The translations under genes and the position numbers were made by a program. Below are positions 62,759-64,000 of a stretch of 64,000 nt of DNA, in pieces; position 1 is the stretch's first letter; each line of letters begins with the position of its first letter. Source of the stretch: Mycolicibacterium diernhoferi (GTDB lineage: Bacteria; Actinomycetota; Actinomycetes; Mycobacteriales; Mycobacteriaceae); contig NZ_CP080332.1 of assembly GCF_019456655.1 (NCBI RefSeq), positions 4,960,001 to 5,024,000 of the forward strand, given 5' to 3'. The notes below the pieces were generated by a model. That model worked only from the letters and a program-made list of their open reading frames with translations. It had not been told where the DNA came from and did not search any database.

Positions 62759-64000
62759 TCAGAGTTTCTGCACCGGGGCGTGGTTGTGCATCAGCTTGAC
62801 CCGTCCGGCGCTGCCGAAGTCGATCAGCGACATCGCCGACTCCCCGACCCCGGACACTTCCTCGACGCGGCCGAGCCCGTACTTGTCGTGGGTGACCCGG
62901 TCCCCGGGTTCCAGCGTGATGATCGCGCGGTTGCGGGCCTTCGTCGGCGCCGGCCGCACGTTGTCGCTGAACCGCCCGGTGCTGACCGGGGCGCTCAGCG
63001 AGGACGACGGTGTCTCCACCCGGCGCCAGTTGATCAGGTCCTCGGGTATCTCGCGCAGGAAGCGTGACTCCGGGTTGAGCATCGGCTGTCCCCAGGACGA
63101 GCGCACCTTGGCGCGGCTGAGGTACAGCCGCTGCCGGGCCCGGGTGATCCCCACGTAGGCCAGCCGCCGCTCCTCGGACAGTTCGGTCGGATCTCCCAGT
63201 GCCCGCATGTGCGGGAACATGCCGTCCTCCCAGCCGGTCACGAAAACCACCGGGAACTCCAGGCCCTTGGCGGTGTGCAGGGTCATCATGGTGACCACGC
63301 CCGACTCGTGCTCGGGGATCCCGTCGGCGTCGGCGACCAGCGACACCCGCTCCAGGAACTGGGCAAGCACCCCGGTGTCCGGAATGTCCTCGTCCTGCGG
63401 GTCGCCGCCCTCCTCCCGCAACGCCTGGGCGTTGGCCAGGTCGGTGCTGAATTCGTGGGCGACGCTGACCAGTTCGTTGAGGTTGTCGAGCCGGGCCAGA
63501 TCCTGCGGGTCGGTGGAGGATTCGAGCTCACGCCGGTATCCGGTGCGGTCCAGCACGGCTTCGACGAGGTCGCCGAGTTCACCGTCGAGGCGAGCGCGCA
63601 AGCTGTCGAGCAGTTGGGTGAAGGAGGCGATCGCCTTCTCCGAGCGGGTGTTCAGCATCGGCACCCGCCCTTCAGCGGCGGCCTGCAGGGCATCGTTGAA
63701 GGTGGCGCCGGTGTTCTCGGCGTAGACCGCGACGCAGGCCTCGGCCCGGTCCCCGATGCCGCGGCGCGGGGTGTTCAGGATGCGGCGCATACTCACCGCG
63801 TCCCCGGGGTTGTCCAGCACCCGCAGGTAGGCGACGATGTCGCGAATCTCCTTGCGCTCGTAGAAGCGCACGCCGCCGACGACCTTGTACGGGATGCCGG
63901 CGCGGATGAACACCTCTTCCAGCGCCCGCGACGAATTGTTGGTGCGGTAGAACACCGCCACGTCGGAGTAGTTGATCTCGCCTTTATCGGCCAGCGAGTC
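62759..64000 (-). CDS. uvrD1: DNA helicase UvrD1/PcrA, C-terminal part (5' end outside the window)
   Basis: 413 residues visible; the frame runs off the right edge. Superfamily 1A motifs: 'AVFYRTNNSSRALEEVFIRAGIPYKVVGGVRFYERKEIRDIVAYLRVLDNPGD' (motif IV region), 'VTMMTLHTAKGLEFPVVFVTGWEDGMFPH' (motif V) and 'EERRLAYVGITRARQRLYLS' (motif VI). The C-terminal tail holds 'GDRVTHDKYGLGRVEEVSGVGES', a Tudor-like RNA-polymerase/Ku-interacting module. It unwinds DNA in nucleotide excision and strand-break repair; mycobacterial UvrD1 is stimulated by Ku. The C-terminus is intact. Confidence 0.95.
   Translation of the reverse strand, partial: DSLADKGEINYSDVAVFYRTNNSSRALEEVFIRAGIPYKVVGGVRFYERKEIRDIVAYLRVLDNPGDAVSMRRILNTPRRGIGDRAEACVAVYAENTGATFNDALQAAAEGRVPMLNTRSEKAIASFTQLLDSLRARLDGELGDLVEAVLDRTGYRRELESSTDPQDLARLDNLNELVSVAHEFSTDLANAQALREEGGDPQDEDIPDTGVLAQFLERVSLVADADGIPEHESGVVTMMTLHTAKGLEFPVVFVTGWEDGMFPHMRALGDPTELSEERRLAYVGITRARQRLYLSRAKVRSSWGQPMLNPESRFLREIPEDLINWRRVETPSSSLSAPVSTGRFSDNVRPAPTKARNRAIITLEPGDRVTHDKYGLGRVEEVSGVGESAMSLIDFGSAGRVKLMHNHAPVQKL

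Overview
The window is high-GC actinobacterial chromosome and almost certainly comes from a rapidly growing mycobacterium (Mycolicibacterium-type). The gene order follows the M. tuberculosis stretch from about Rv1000c back to Rv0949: pat (Rv0998), sepX/glpR, rimJ, glp (moeA1), galU, 5-FTHF cyclo-ligase, ruc (Rv0991c), mscL, moaB2-pepD-mprB-mprA, rpmF, the accA2/accD2/fadE12/fadE13/echA7 cluster, the Rv0958/Rv0959 pair, purH-purN, Rv0955-Rv0953c, sucD-sucC, the Rv0950c M23 protein and uvrD1. An MspA-type porin beside mscL, absent from slow growers, points to a fast grower. The species cannot be named from sequence alone. No insertion sequence, prophage, CRISPR array or rRNA was seen; there is one tRNA (Ala, anticodon CGC).

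Layout. 1-4 kb: the end of an AlkB-like gene, three lipoproteins, a shikimate-dehydrogenase-like protein and the cAMP-gated lysine acetyltransferase Pat. 4-9.6 kb: a TetR regulator ahead of a carboxymuconolactone-decarboxylase/HIBADH operon, then a secreted hydrolase and a DUF4239 membrane protein. 9.6-14.7 kb: tRNA-Ala and the cell-division/envelope operon galU-glp-rimJ-sepX. 14.7-16.4 kb: a CIRCE-controlled chaperone gene (ruc), a SAF-domain protein and mscL. 16.4-18.6 kb: two tandemly duplicated secreted proteins, the porin and a 52-residue small gene with a CRP-like site. 18.7-23.3 kb: the envelope-stress module moaB2-pepD-mprB-mprA with matching CTGAGA direct repeats, then rpmF. 23.4-32 kb: a branched-chain acyl-CoA catabolic operon (AtuA-like, two acyl-CoA dehydrogenases, carboxylase alpha and beta subunits, enoyl-CoA hydratase) with a palindrome inside its promoter. 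32.6-36 kb: a MoxR-type AAA ATPase with a von Willebrand A partner.

36-44.6 kb is an accessory insertion relative to M. tuberculosis: an esterase, a giant LuxR-type ATPase regulator, a decayed TetR gene, then a co-directional run of SnoaL-like protein, SigH-like ECF sigma factor, cutinase, pirin and quinone reductase. Purine synthesis and conserved membrane genes follow (44.7-49.7 kb), then sfnG diverging from a luciferase-like oxidoreductase with a KstR box. 51.9-58.7 kb is a second accessory block: a frameshifted intradiol-dioxygenase-like lipoprotein, a thiolase lacking its nucleophilic cysteine, a pair of uncharacterised AAA ATPases with winged-helix tails, and an S9 peptidase whose start is flanked by two 15-bp palindromes. 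The window ends with sucCD, an M23 peptidase, a small membrane protein and the 3' part of uvrD1.

The best candidate for an undescribed system is the AAA ATPase pair at 54.5-56.7 kb. Its leaderless promoter carries three GTACA repeats at an exact 16-bp period.
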